From Leucobacter exalbidus (lineage in GTDB: Bacteria; Actinomycetota; Actinomycetes; Actinomycetales; Microbacteriaceae), in the NCBI RefSeq assembly GCF_017834145.1, contig NZ_JAFIDA010000001.1, positions 2,604,001-2,668,000 of the forward strand: a DNA stretch of 64,000 nt, written 5' to 3'. Numbering within the stretch: position 1 is the stretch's first letter; each line of letters opens with the position of its first letter. The position numbers and the translations under genes were made by a program. Under the pieces are notes generated by a model that saw only the letters and a program-made list of their open reading frames with translations, searched no databases and was not told the origin of the DNA. Shown here one piece after another: positions 27,122 through 35,631 of this stretch.

Positions 27122-28064
27122 ATCGCTGGATGCGCTTGACCCCGCGGTCTTTGCGACAGGCAGCTGTGTCGCCGTCGGTAAGTTTGATGGCCTGCACCGG
27201 GGGCACCAAGCGATTTTGCAGCAGCTCGAGCGCGCGGCCACGTGTGACGCCGAGCAGGGGGAACGCAGCCGCACCGTCGTGCTGACGTTCGCCAATAACC
27301 CGCTGAGCTATCTCAACCCGGCGCACTGCCCGCACCCACTCATGAGCAAAGCGCAGCGGCTCGCCGCTTTTGCTGACGCCGGGGTGGATGTCTGCGTGAT
27401 GCTCGAGTTTGATGAGAAGCTTGCGAGCATTCCGGCCCACGATTTTGTGGCTGACGTGCTGGTGGAGAAATTGCGTGCACGGCACATCGTCATGGGCGCT
27501 GATTTTCGTTTCGGTCACCGCGGTGCCGGTGACGGCGCGTTACTTGAACAGCTCGGTGCCGAGCTCGGGTTTCGTGCTGAGCTGGTCGAGTGGGTCGAAG
27601 ACAACGAGGGAGAACAAATGTCATCTTCGCGTGTACGAGAGGCCCTCGCGGTCGGAGATGTTGAAGCAGCGCAGCGCATGCTGGGCCGGGCCGCCGTGGT
27701 GCGCGGCGAGGTCGTGCACGGTGATGCGCGCGGGCGTGAGCTCGGGTTTCCGACGGCCAACCTCGGCGGCAACCTCGAAGGATTTGTGCCCGCCGACGGC
27801 GTGTACTCGGGCTGGGTCGTCATTGACGGGGTGCGCCGTGAAGCCGCGATCTCGGTGGGGAATAACCCCACCTTCACCCCCAACGAGCAGTCACGCGTTG
27901 AAGCCTTCATTCTTGACTTCGAGGGCGACCTCTACGGTCAGGCCATGGAGGTGCATTTCGCGCACCGGTTGCGCGGCATGGTGAAGTTTGAATCGCTCGT
28001 CGCGTTGATCGATCAGATGCACGACGATGTGGCACGTGCACGCGTGCTGCTCGCTGGTGACTAA
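27108..28064 (+). CDS. ribF: Bifunctional riboflavin kinase/FMN adenylyltransferase
   Basis: 318 aa from the ATG at 27108, preceded by CAGGGAGA; the upstream in-frame extension lies inside the membrane-protein gene and is rejected. Makes FMN from riboflavin and then FAD. The adenylyltransferase half has GKFDGLHRGHQAI and SSSRVREAL; the kinase half (from about residue 195) has GDARGRELGFPTANL and SVGNNPTF. Cytoplasmic. It provides cofactor for the flavoenzymes elsewhere in the window. Confidence 0.95.
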   Translation: MLVFESLDALDPAVFATGSCVAVGKFDGLHRGHQAILQQLERAATCDAEQGERSRTVVLTFANNPLSYLNPAHCPHPLMSKAQRLAAFADAGVDVCVMLEFDEKLASIPAHDFVADVLVEKLRARHIVMGADFRFGHRGAGDGALLEQLGAELGFRAELVEWVEDNEGEQMSSSRVREALAVGDVEAAQRMLGRAAVVRGEVVHGDARGRELGFPTANLGGNLEGFVPADGVYSGWVVIDGVRREAAISVGNNPTFTPNEQSRVEAFILDFEGDLYGQAMEVHFAHRLRGMVKFESLVALIDQMHDDVARARVLLAGD

Positions 28065-28093
28065 AGACCTGAAGTCTGCTGCGCTCGGGGCAC

Positions 28094-28126
28094 ACCGCTG
28101 AATTCTGTGCGCAGCTGCGCAGCGGT
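28094..28126 (+). terminator. Hairpin after ribF
   Basis: ACCGCTG (28094-28100) pairs with CAGCGGT (28120-28126); the loop contains a further GCGCAGCTGCGC self-complementary stretch. It lies 30 bp past the ribF stop. No T-run. Confidence 0.5.
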
Positions 28127-28322
28127 CATTCACAAAACCTGGGCCAGGGGTGTCTGACTGTGAAGCCCCCGGTGTTAGACTGGACACACGGTTGCCGGTG
28201 ACGAGTGCGTCACGAGCCCCGCGTGCCATGAGATCTTGCACGCGATGTCTGGCCAGATGCTCGCCCAGCCGCCCGCGCCTCGGTCGCATGCCGAGACCGC
28301 ATCACGCCGATCAGGAGTTCCA

Positions 28323-30479
28323 TTGGCAAGCAATTCTTCCACGCGCAAGGCCGGCCCACGGGGCGGATCAAAGTCGCGTAGCAACGGACGCCGCAAGCAG
28401 ACCCACAACGAGGGCATCATTCCGCTCTTGGCCCGAGCCGTGCGCGAAGTTGAAGCTTCGGTACAGCGCGGCAAGGCGACCCCTGCGAACCGCACCAAGT
28501 TTCACGTCATCGCCCTGTTGATGCGCGAAGAGCGCGCCAGGGTAAAAACCGAAGAGGGCGTGAGCGACGCCGAACGCACTGAGACGCTGAAGCGCCTCGA
28601 CGGCGTAGCCGCCATCCTCGCCAAGACCGCTGCGCGTGACACGAGCCTCATTACGCTGCTCGAGCCCACCGCCCCGATCACCGAGGCGACGCGTCTGCTC
28701 AAGCGCAAGATGATCGGCCAGGCCGGCATCGAACTGCCCGAACTCGAGCCCGCGACGGTCTCAGCTGTGACGGCGACGCGACAGGTGGTTGTGCCGCCCG
28801 AGCTGGCAGAGCGTCAGGTGGAGCCCGCGGGCATCGTCGCCCGCAAGCTGGCCAGCCCCTTCCTGCAGCCCAACCTGGCACCGCCCACGCAGCCGACCCC
28901 CGTGGTACGACTCGCGAACTGGGAGCTGCTGTCGCCGCTGCTGAAGTCCTTTGAACAGGGCGGCGGCGGTTCGGCATGCATGCCGCTGCCCGAGCCGCCC
29001 GTGCCCGATCGCTTGGCCCCGGTAGGCCGCGAACTGATGCCCCACCAGGCGAAGTTCTTGGCGAGTGTGCGCGACGGCCACCGCAGCTTCTTGCTGGCTG
29101 ATGAGCCTGGCCTGGGCAAAACAGCGCAGTCGGTCATCGCCGCTTCGGTGGCAGAGGCGTACCCGCTGCTCGTGGTCGTGCCCAATGTCGTCAAGATGAA
29201 CTGGGCGCGCGAGGTTGAGCGCTGGACGCCGGGTCGCCGAGTGACCGTCGTGCACGGTGATGGCGCCGAGATCGATGCGTTTGCCGATGTGTTCGTGATC
29301 AACTACGAAATTCTTGACCGCCACCTGAGCTGGATCTCAGACTTCGGTTTCAAGGGCATGGTCGTTGACGAAGCCCACATGATCAAGAACACGAGCTCGC
29401 AGCGGTCACGCAACGTGCTCGCGATCGCTGATCGTATTCGTGAGCGCACCCCGGGCACCTCGCCGCTGATGGTCGCACTGACGGGCACCCCGCTGATCAA
29501 CGACATTGATGATTTCCGCGCCATTTGGCGGTTCTTGGGCTGGACCGACGGCGATAAGCCCGGCGCCGAGCTTATGGCCAAGCTGGAGCACAACGGCTGG
29601 ACCCCGGCCAACACGTCGTTCTACCCCGAAGCGCGTCAGAGCGTCATCGACATGGGCATCGTGCGCCGTCGCAAGCTCGATGTTGCGAAGGACCTGCCCG
29701 CCAAGCGCGTGGTTGATCTGCCCGTTGAGCTCGACGACGACATGGGCCGAGGCATCATCGAGGCTGAGCGCAAGCTCGCCGACAAGCTCGTATCTCGCTT
29801 CACCACGGTGAAGAACGGCAAGCTCGGGCTGAAGCTCTCTGACGACGCCATCATTCGCATGGTGTGCCTGCAAGAACTCGAAGAGTCGAACGCGTCGGCC
29901 GACGGCCTCAACGTGTTCACGATGGTGCGCCAGATCGGTCAGGCGAAGGCCGGCCTCGCCGCCGATTACGCGGCTCAGCTCGTGCGCTCGGTGGGCAAGG
30001 TCGTGTTCTTTGCCAAGCACGTCGACGTCATGGACAAGGTGGAAACGCAGCTGGCCGAGGCTGGCCTGCGCACCGTGTCGATTCGTGGCGATCAGACCGC
30101 CGTGTTCCGGCAAGAACAGATCGACCTGTTCAACACTGACCCCGAGGTTTCGGTGGCGGTGTGCTCGCTGACCGCCGCCGGTGTGGGCGTGAACCTGCAG
30201 GCCGCCTCAAACGTGGTGCTGGCCGAGCTGTCGTGGACCGACGCCGAGCAGACGCAGGCGATCGACCGCGTGCACCGCATCGGGCAGGAAGAACCCGTCA
30301 CTGCGTGGCGTATCGTCGCCGCCCAGACCATTGACGCGCGCATTGCCGAGCTCATCGACGGCAAGGCCGGCCTCGCCGCCCGCGCCCTCGACGGCGGCCC
30401 CGCACGCGAAGAGGATGCTGACCCCGTGCAGCTGCTCGCGCTGATGCAGGTACTGCGTCGCGCGCTTGCCGCCGCGTAG
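28323..30479 (+). CDS. SNF2-family DEAD/DEAH helicase-like ATPase
   Basis: 718 aa from a TTG at 28323, which has AGGAG 6 bases upstream and starts MASNSSTRKAG; an ATG at 28236 would add 29 residues without homologous character. The N-terminus is Lys/Arg/Gly-rich. The motor has motif I LLADEPGLGKTAQSV, Ia LVVVPNVVKMNW, II VVDEAHMIKN, III ALTGTPL, and the second lobe with SIRGDQ, CSLTAAGVGVNLQAASNVV and motif VI QAIDRVHRIGQ. The layout resembles SMARCAL1-type annealing or fork-remodelling ATPases. It is probably a DNA translocase; biological role in this host unknown. Confidence 0.88.
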   Translation: MASNSSTRKAGPRGGSKSRSNGRRKQTHNEGIIPLLARAVREVEASVQRGKATPANRTKFHVIALLMREERARVKTEEGVSDAERTETLKRLDGVAAILAKTAARDTSLITLLEPTAPITEATRLLKRKMIGQAGIELPELEPATVSAVTATRQVVVPPELAERQVEPAGIVARKLASPFLQPNLAPPTQPTPVVRLANWELLSPLLKSFEQGGGGSACMPLPEPPVPDRLAPVGRELMPHQAKFLASVRDGHRSFLLADEPGLGKTAQSVIAASVAEAYPLLVVVPNVVKMNWAREVERWTPGRRVTVVHGDGAEIDAFADVFVINYEILDRHLSWISDFGFKGMVVDEAHMIKNTSSQRSRNVLAIADRIRERTPGTSPLMVALTGTPLINDIDDFRAIWRFLGWTDGDKPGAELMAKLEHNGWTPANTSFYPEARQSVIDMGIVRRRKLDVAKDLPAKRVVDLPVELDDDMGRGIIEAERKLADKLVSRFTTVKNGKLGLKLSDDAIIRMVCLQELEESNASADGLNVFTMVRQIGQAKAGLAADYAAQLVRSVGKVVFFAKHVDVMDKVETQLAEAGLRTVSIRGDQTAVFRQEQIDLFNTDPEVSVAVCSLTAAGVGVNLQAASNVVLAELSWTDAEQTQAIDRVHRIGQEEPVTAWRIVAAQTIDARIAELIDGKAGLAARALDGGPAREEDADPVQLLALMQVLRRALAAA

Positions 30480-30536
30480 TACTGGGCGCAACGTTTAGGC
30501 TCAACGCCTAGGGGCAACGCCCCGCGCTGAAATGAA

Positions 30537-30588
30537 GGCCGTGGCAGCCGGTTCCCATTACGGGAACTGGCTGCCGCGGCCATTTTTT
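30537..30588 (+). terminator. Rho-independent terminator of the SNF2 gene
   Basis: A 20-bp stem with few wobbles (GGCCGTGGCAGCCGGTTCCC at 30537-30556 with its partner at 30562-30581), five-base loop, then a T6 run at 30583-30588. Confidence 0.92.
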
Positions 30589-30747
30589 GTGCGCAAAACG
30601 GGTGCGAAGCAGGCCTGAATTAACGCGCAGGCACAACCCGTGCGAAACCTGGCAGTATTACCACTCACGCATCGTATAGCTGCCACCGATAGCATGGAGC
30701 TTGAGGCATTGTGGCCCGCGCCAGGCGGGCGTCGAATGAGGAGAAAC

Positions 30748-31788
30748 ATGCGCATAGGTGTGCTTTGTTCAGGTGGCGACAGCCCCGGCATGAACGCTGC
30801 GATTCGCGGCGCGGTGCTGCGCGGCGTCGATGTACACGGCTTTGAGATGGTCGGCTTTATGGACGGCTGGCGAGGCTTTCACGAGGGTGACCTCATCGAG
30901 CTCGACCGCACGGCCGTGCGCGGGCTCTCGCCGCTCGGGGGAGTGGTGCTCGGTACCAGCCGGGTACCTCCCTTCGAAGCGCCGATCGGTGATGACGTAG
31001 AAGCGGGTCTCGCCCCGATTGAAGCCAAAATGGAGCAGTACGGCATCGACGCCTTTATGCTCATCGGGGGCAACGGCACCCAGACCGTGGCACAGATTCT
31101 GTCAGGCGGGGGGATCCCGGTCATCGGGCTCCCTAAAACCATCGACAATGACTTGAGCGGCACCGACTTCACGTTTGGGTTCGACACCGCGGTCTCGATT
31201 GCGGCCGAAGCCATTGACCGGCTTCGCACCACCGGTGACTCACACCGTCGCTGCATGGTGCTCGAGGTGATGGGACGCGACGCGGGCTGGATCGCACTGC
31301 ACGCCGGCATGGCCGGCGGCGCACAGGTCTCGCTGATTCCCGAGCGCCCCGAGTCCATCGAGCAGGTGAGCGAGTGGGTACTCAGCGTGCGCGACCGCGG
31401 ACGTTCGTCGCTCGTGGTGGTGGCCGAGGGATTCAAGCTCAAGGGCGGCGAATCGGTGGTGCGCGACGGCCTCGACGGGTACGGACGCCCCAGGCTGGGC
31501 GGCGTCGCAGAAACTCTTGCACCTCTGATCGAGCAGCACACCGGCATTGAAACCCGGGCGACGGTGCTCGGGCATGTGCAGCGCGGTGGCTCACCCACCG
31601 CATTCGACCGGGTGCTCGCCACGCGCACCGGTATGGCCGCGGCCGACGCCGCCCGCTCGGGGCAGTGGGGCACAATGGCGGCGCTCAAGGGGGACCGCGT
31701 CGAAATGGTGCCGCTCGAAGAAGCGGTGGGCCGGCTCAAGACGGTGCCCGTGGCCCGCTACGAAGAAGTGCGCCTGAACTTCGGCTAA
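30748..31788 (+). CDS. pfkA: 6-phosphofructokinase
   Basis: 346 aa from the ATG at 30748 with GAGGAG upstream; the upstream frame extension lacks homology. Phosphorylates fructose 6-phosphate in glycolysis. Substrate motifs: CSGGDSPGMNAAIRG (nucleotide loop), IGLPKTIDNDL with the catalytic Asp, and VLEVMGRDAGWIAL. The usual GGDGS metal/phosphate motif reads GGNGT here (Asn109, Gly110). The retained glycine favours ATP rather than pyrophosphate as donor, but Lys130 in PKTIDND is shared with the pyrophosphate-type and mixed group III enzymes, so donor choice is uncertain. Confidence 0.9.
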   Translation: MRIGVLCSGGDSPGMNAAIRGAVLRGVDVHGFEMVGFMDGWRGFHEGDLIELDRTAVRGLSPLGGVVLGTSRVPPFEAPIGDDVEAGLAPIEAKMEQYGIDAFMLIGGNGTQTVAQILSGGGIPVIGLPKTIDNDLSGTDFTFGFDTAVSIAAEAIDRLRTTGDSHRRCMVLEVMGRDAGWIALHAGMAGGAQVSLIPERPESIEQVSEWVLSVRDRGRSSLVVVAEGFKLKGGESVVRDGLDGYGRPRLGGVAETLAPLIEQHTGIETRATVLGHVQRGGSPTAFDRVLATRTGMAAADAARSGQWGTMAALKGDRVEMVPLEEAVGRLKTVPVARYEEVRLNFG

Positions 31789-31833
31789 CCCTGAACGTCG
31801 GATAGCACTGAACTTCGGTTCACCAGACGTAGC

Positions 31834-31877
31834 AATAGTTCGGCCCGGGGCGTGTGTACGCCCCGGGCCGAACTATT
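31834..31877. terminator. Bidirectional terminator between pfkA and the mycoredoxin gene
   Basis: AATAGTTCGGCCCGGGGCG (31834-31852) pairs perfectly with its complement at 31859-31877 around a six-base loop. It lies between converging genes. Confidence 0.92.
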
Positions 31878-31896
31878 ATTCCCAGCGATGCCTGCG

Positions 31897-32166
31897 TTAG
31901 ATACCGAGCGCAGCCTTCACATCGTTAATGCTCGGGTTCGTGGCCGTCGTGCCGTCGGGGTAAATCACGGTCGGCACCACCTGGTTGCCGCCGTTGATCT
32001 CGCCGACGAGCTCGGGCGTACCCGGCGTCTGCTCGATATCAACGATCGTGTACCCGATACCGGTCTTATCGAGCATGAGCTTGAGGCGCTTGCAGTAGCC
32101 GCACCACTCGGTCGAAAACATGGTGATGGTTCCGGCGGCGGGCGTAAATTCTGCAACAGTGCTCAT
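31897..32166 (-). CDS. Mycoredoxin-like glutaredoxin-family protein
   Basis: 89 aa thioredoxin-fold protein with the active site WCGYCKRL, the cis-proline segment QVVPTVI and the TNPS C-terminal block. CGYC is typical of actinobacterial mycoredoxin-1, which reduces mycothiol mixed disulfides. The mycothiol-synthesis gene mshD at 60854-61813 fits. Cytoplasmic, single-gene unit, with GGAGC before the ATG. Confidence 0.9.
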   Translation of the reverse strand: MSTVAEFTPAAGTITMFSTEWCGYCKRLKLMLDKTGIGYTIVDIEQTPGTPELVGEINGGNQVVPTVIYPDGTTATNPSINDVKAALGI

Positions 32167-32270
32167 TGAAGCTCCTTAAGGTGTTTATTTCAGTCTAGAT
32201 TGTGCAACCTGCTCCCACCCCGAATAATTCCGGCTGACAGGCACCCCATAGCGCATGAATGCTGCTTTCA

Positions 32271-32288
32271 GGTGAACGGAGGGTGAAC
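32271..32288 (+). promoter_or_regulatory. PHO box (PhoP/RegX3-type direct repeat) upstream of pit
   Basis: GGTGAAC at 32271-32277 and again at 32282-32288, spaced exactly 11 bp; on the minus strand this reads GTTCACC-N4-GTTCACC, the Streptomyces-type PHO box. It lies 146 bp upstream of the pit start, just before a possible TTGACC promoter (near 32303). The box points opposite to pit, unlike the one at pstS. In Streptomyces, pitH2 is repressed by PhoP; the same sign here is an inference. Confidence 0.7.
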
Positions 32289-32433
32289 ACGCAAAGCCTG
32301 GCTTGACCTCACACCGTTCTGGTGGAACCATAAGTGTGGCGCACGCGGGTCTTTCGACTGCCTCAACAAACGGTGAAGTTTAGATGACTTCGCGGGGTGT
32401 CCCCAGGAACCAAATACCTAACGAAAGACGCCG

Positions 32434-33783
32434 GTGGAACTCACTCTCATCGTGCTGCTGGTCATCGTACTGGCTCTCTTCTTCGACTTCACTAACGGTT
32501 TCCATGACACCGCGAATGCGATGGCTACCCCCATCGCGACCGGTGCGCTGAAGCCCAAGACCGCGGTGATTCTTGCCGCGTGTCTGAACCTAGTCGGAGC
32601 CTTCCTCTCTACAGAGGTTGCCAAAACTATTTCGGGCGGCATCATCAACGAGGGTGAAGGCGGGGTGCTCATCTCGCCAGAGATGATCTTCGCTGGTCTC
32701 CTCGGTGCTGTGGTCTGGAACTTGGTTACCTGGCTCTACGGTTTGCCGTCGAGCTCCTCACACGCACTCTTTGGTGGCCTGATTGGCGCCGCTGTGGTCG
32801 GTGCAGGCTTCGAAGCAATTAACGGCGCGGGTCTCCTCTCGAAGGTGCTCATCCCCGCGCTGGCTGCTCCGCTCACCGCCGGCATCGTGGCGTTCATCGC
32901 CACCAAGGTGGCCTACGCGATTACGCGACGCAACGACGGCAAGAAAGACGGCCGCGGTCGCTACCGCTACGCCCAGATCGCTTCGTCATCGCTGATCGCC
33001 CTCGCACACGGCACGAACGACGCCCAGAAAACGATGGGTGTCATCACGCTGACGCTCGTCGCTGCGAACCTGCAGGATCCAGACACTGGCCCGCACATCT
33101 GGGTCGTCGTCACCTGTGCGCTTGCAATCGCCCTGGGCACCTACTCGGGCGGCTGGCGCATCATTCGCACGATGGGTGCGGGTCTCACGCAGGTGAAGCC
33201 CGCTCAGGGCTTTGCCGCTGAGACGAGCACCGCCGCAACGATCCTCGCCTCGACGCACCTCGGCTTCGCGCTCTCAACAACGCAGGTCGCCTCGGGCTCG
33301 GTCATCGGCTCAGGCCTCGGCCGCCGCGGATCAACGGTGCGCTGGCGTACCGTCGGCCGCATCGCCTCGGGCTGGCTGTTCACGCTGCCCGCCGCTGGCG
33401 CGGTAGGCGCGCTGGCTGCGGTTATCGCGCACATCGGCCCGGTCGGCATCATCATCGACGCGGTGATTGGGTTCGGCGTCATCTTGTTCATCTTCTGGCG
33501 CTCAAACCGCAACAAGGTGGATCACGATAACGCGATTCCCTCGCCCGACGTTGCCGAGTCTGGCTACGCCGTGCGTATTCGCAAGGGCACAGTCAAGGCA
33601 GAGACGACGCCGACCGGTTCGGTGCAGTCACTGTCACCCGTTGAGCAGTCTGCCGTGCGAGACGACCGTGCAGCGCGCGAGGCCCGCAAGGCCGCAGAAC
33701 GCGCGGTACGAGCTGCCGAAAAGGCCGAGCGTGCAGCACGCAAGAAAAACGGTAAGGGCAAGAAGTCGGGGGACGCACGATGA
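32434..33783 (+). CDS. pit: Inorganic phosphate transporter, Pit family
   Basis: 449 aa, GTG start. Low-affinity metal-phosphate/proton symporter of the cytoplasmic membrane. The two inverted family signatures are present: DFTNGFHDTANAMAT near residue 10 and LAHGTNDAQKTMGVI near residue 190, plus GLPSSSSHAL. About ten membrane segments. A charged Ala/Arg/Lys/Glu-rich tail (about residues 385-449) is cytoplasmic and longer than in many homologues. The small membrane-protein gene overlaps its stop by 4 bases. Confidence 0.93.
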   Translation: MELTLIVLLVIVLALFFDFTNGFHDTANAMATPIATGALKPKTAVILAACLNLVGAFLSTEVAKTISGGIINEGEGGVLISPEMIFAGLLGAVVWNLVTWLYGLPSSSSHALFGGLIGAAVVGAGFEAINGAGLLSKVLIPALAAPLTAGIVAFIATKVAYAITRRNDGKKDGRGRYRYAQIASSSLIALAHGTNDAQKTMGVITLTLVAANLQDPDTGPHIWVVVTCALAIALGTYSGGWRIIRTMGAGLTQVKPAQGFAAETSTAATILASTHLGFALSTTQVASGSVIGSGLGRRGSTVRWRTVGRIASGWLFTLPAAGAVGALAAVIAHIGPVGIIIDAVIGFGVILFIFWRSNRNKVDHDNAIPSPDVAESGYAVRIRKGTVKAETTPTGSVQSLSPVEQSAVRDDRAAREARKAAERAVRAAEKAERAARKKNGKGKKSGDAR

Positions 33784-34076
33784 TCGACTGGATGGCATTC
33801 GTCACGGTATTCGTGGTCTCGCTCGGTTCGGCCGTGTTTGTGGTCGCACTGTACTCCCTCGGCATTCGTTTCCTCGCGACTCCCGCGGCCCCGGCCCGGC
33901 GTGCTGACGGCACGCTCGAGCCGGTGGGCGCGCCGCGTGATGACGAAGATGACGACATCGAAGAGGCCGAGCGCCCCGCGTGGGCTACGTTCTGCGCGCG
34001 CCTGTTCTTCGCACTGTCAGTGATTGTCGCGGCCGTGGGAATCTTCCTGATTATTCCTGCGCTGCACCCCTGGTAG
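33780..34076 (+). CDS. Small two-helix membrane protein coupled to pit
   Basis: 98 aa, ATG overlapping the pit stop (ATGA). One hydrophobic segment at residues 7-30, an acidic loop with GAPRDDEDDDIEEAERP, and a second at about 74-94. A two-helix protein coupled to a Pit transporter suggests an accessory subunit; no family is recognised. Confidence 0.8.
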   Translation: MIDWMAFVTVFVVSLGSAVFVVALYSLGIRFLATPAAPARRADGTLEPVGAPRDDEDDDIEEAERPAWATFCARLFFALSVIVAAVGIFLIIPALHPW

Positions 34077-34145
34077 CGAGATCCGGATCATTCGTCGTGC
34101 GCCTCAGGCCACGACGAACTCGGCTCGCTCAAGTAGGGTGTGGAT

Positions 34146-35549
34146 ATGAACGCCGCATCAGCACATCAGGTCACTAAAATTGTGGCCGGGCTGCGGCACG
34201 GCTTTGAGCAGGGGATTACCAGGCCAGAGTCGTGGCGCAGAACCCAGCTCATCCACCTGCGTGATCTCTTGCTGGAGCGCGGCGCCGATTTCGAGCGCGC
34301 GCTGCAGCAAGACCTCGGCAAATCAGCCGCCGAAGCGCAGGTCACCGAGATCGGCTTTGTGGTTGCCGAGATCGGTCACACGCTCAGCCAGCTGCGTAAA
34401 TGGATGCGCGCTAAGCGCGTAGATACTCCGCTCGCGCTGGTGCCGGCCACGGCCAAGATCGTGCCTGAGCCGCTCGGGCTCGCGCTCATCATCACGCCGT
34501 GGAATTACCCGCTGATGCTCGCGCTGTCGCCGCTCGTCGGCGCGATTGCCGCGGGTAACGCCGTGATCGTGAAGCCGAGCGAACTGGCGCCAGCCACCTC
34601 AGCGCTGCTTGCGCGGTTGCTGCCCGAAGCCCTCGACCGGCGTGCGATCGCCGTGGTCGAAGGGGCGGTCGAGACGACGACCGCGCTGCTGAGCGAAAAG
34701 TTCGACCACATCTTTTACACCGGCAGCGGCAAGGTGGGGCGCATTGTTGCGCGCGCAGCCGCCGAGCACCTCACCCCGATCACCCTCGAACTCGGGGGTA
34801 AATCACCCGCCTACGTTGATCGCACCGTGCCGCTCGCAGACGCTGCGAAACGTATCGTGTGGGGCAAATTCATGAACGCGGGGCAGACCTGCGTCGCCCC
34901 CGATTACGTGCTGGGCGACGCCGATACGCTCGCCGAGCTCGCACCTCACCTCACCGCGGCCATTCACGAGCTCTACGGCAGCGCAACAAAAGACAACCCC
35001 GACTACGGGCGCATCATCAATGACGCCAACTTTGGCAGGCTCGTGAGCTACCTGGCAGACGGGCGCATCGTCACGGGCGGCGACTACGATGCCGACGCGC
35101 GGCACATCTCGCCCACGGTGCTCGCCGACGTCGACCCCGAAGCCGCTGTGATGCGCGATGAGATCTTCGGCCCGATCCTGCCGCTCATCGCGGTCGATTC
35201 GCTCGATGCCGCGCTCGCGTTTGTGACCGCACGCGACAAACCGCTCGCAGCGTACGTATTTAGTGACGACGCGTCGGTGCGCCGCCGGTGGGAGCGCGAA
35301 ACCAGCTCGGGTGCGCTCGGTCTTGGGGCGCCCGTATTGCACCTGTCGGTCACCGACCTGCCCTTTGGCGGGGTGGGCGCGAGCGGTACGGGCGCCTATC
35401 ACGGTGAACGATCATTTCTTACCTTCAGCCACGAGAAAGCGGTGCTCACGAAGCCGCTGCGCCCCGACACCCTCGCCGCGACCGTGATGCCGCCGTACAC
35501 CCGCGCAAAATCACGATTGATCACGCGCTGGCTTCCCAAACTGATGTGA
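34146..35549 (+). CDS. Aldehyde dehydrogenase (ALDH3-like, NAD(P)-dependent)
   Basis: 467 aa from the ATG at 34146 (AGGG 10 bases upstream). Oxidises aldehydes to acids. Motifs: IITPWNYPLMLALSPL, the cofactor loop FYTGSGKVG, the catalytic Glu in LELGGKSP, and the catalytic Cys in NAGQTCVAPDYVL; EIFGPILPL follows. The compact length of about 460 residues and the sequence order match the ALDH3 group acting on fatty or aromatic aldehydes. Substrate not predictable. It stands alone between pit and the uracil permease. Confidence 0.92.
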   Translation: MNAASAHQVTKIVAGLRHGFEQGITRPESWRRTQLIHLRDLLLERGADFERALQQDLGKSAAEAQVTEIGFVVAEIGHTLSQLRKWMRAKRVDTPLALVPATAKIVPEPLGLALIITPWNYPLMLALSPLVGAIAAGNAVIVKPSELAPATSALLARLLPEALDRRAIAVVEGAVETTTALLSEKFDHIFYTGSGKVGRIVARAAAEHLTPITLELGGKSPAYVDRTVPLADAAKRIVWGKFMNAGQTCVAPDYVLGDADTLAELAPHLTAAIHELYGSATKDNPDYGRIINDANFGRLVSYLADGRIVTGGDYDADARHISPTVLADVDPEAAVMRDEIFGPILPLIAVDSLDAALAFVTARDKPLAAYVFSDDASVRRRWERETSSGALGLGAPVLHLSVTDLPFGGVGASGTGAYHGERSFLTFSHEKAVLTKPLRPDTLAATVMPPYTRAKSRLITRWLPKLM

Positions 35550-35631
35550 CGGCTTGAGGGCGCTAGAATTATCGATTGGTGTGGGCGACGACGCCCCACG
35601 CATATTTGAATAGCGCACTGAAGGAGCTCTA

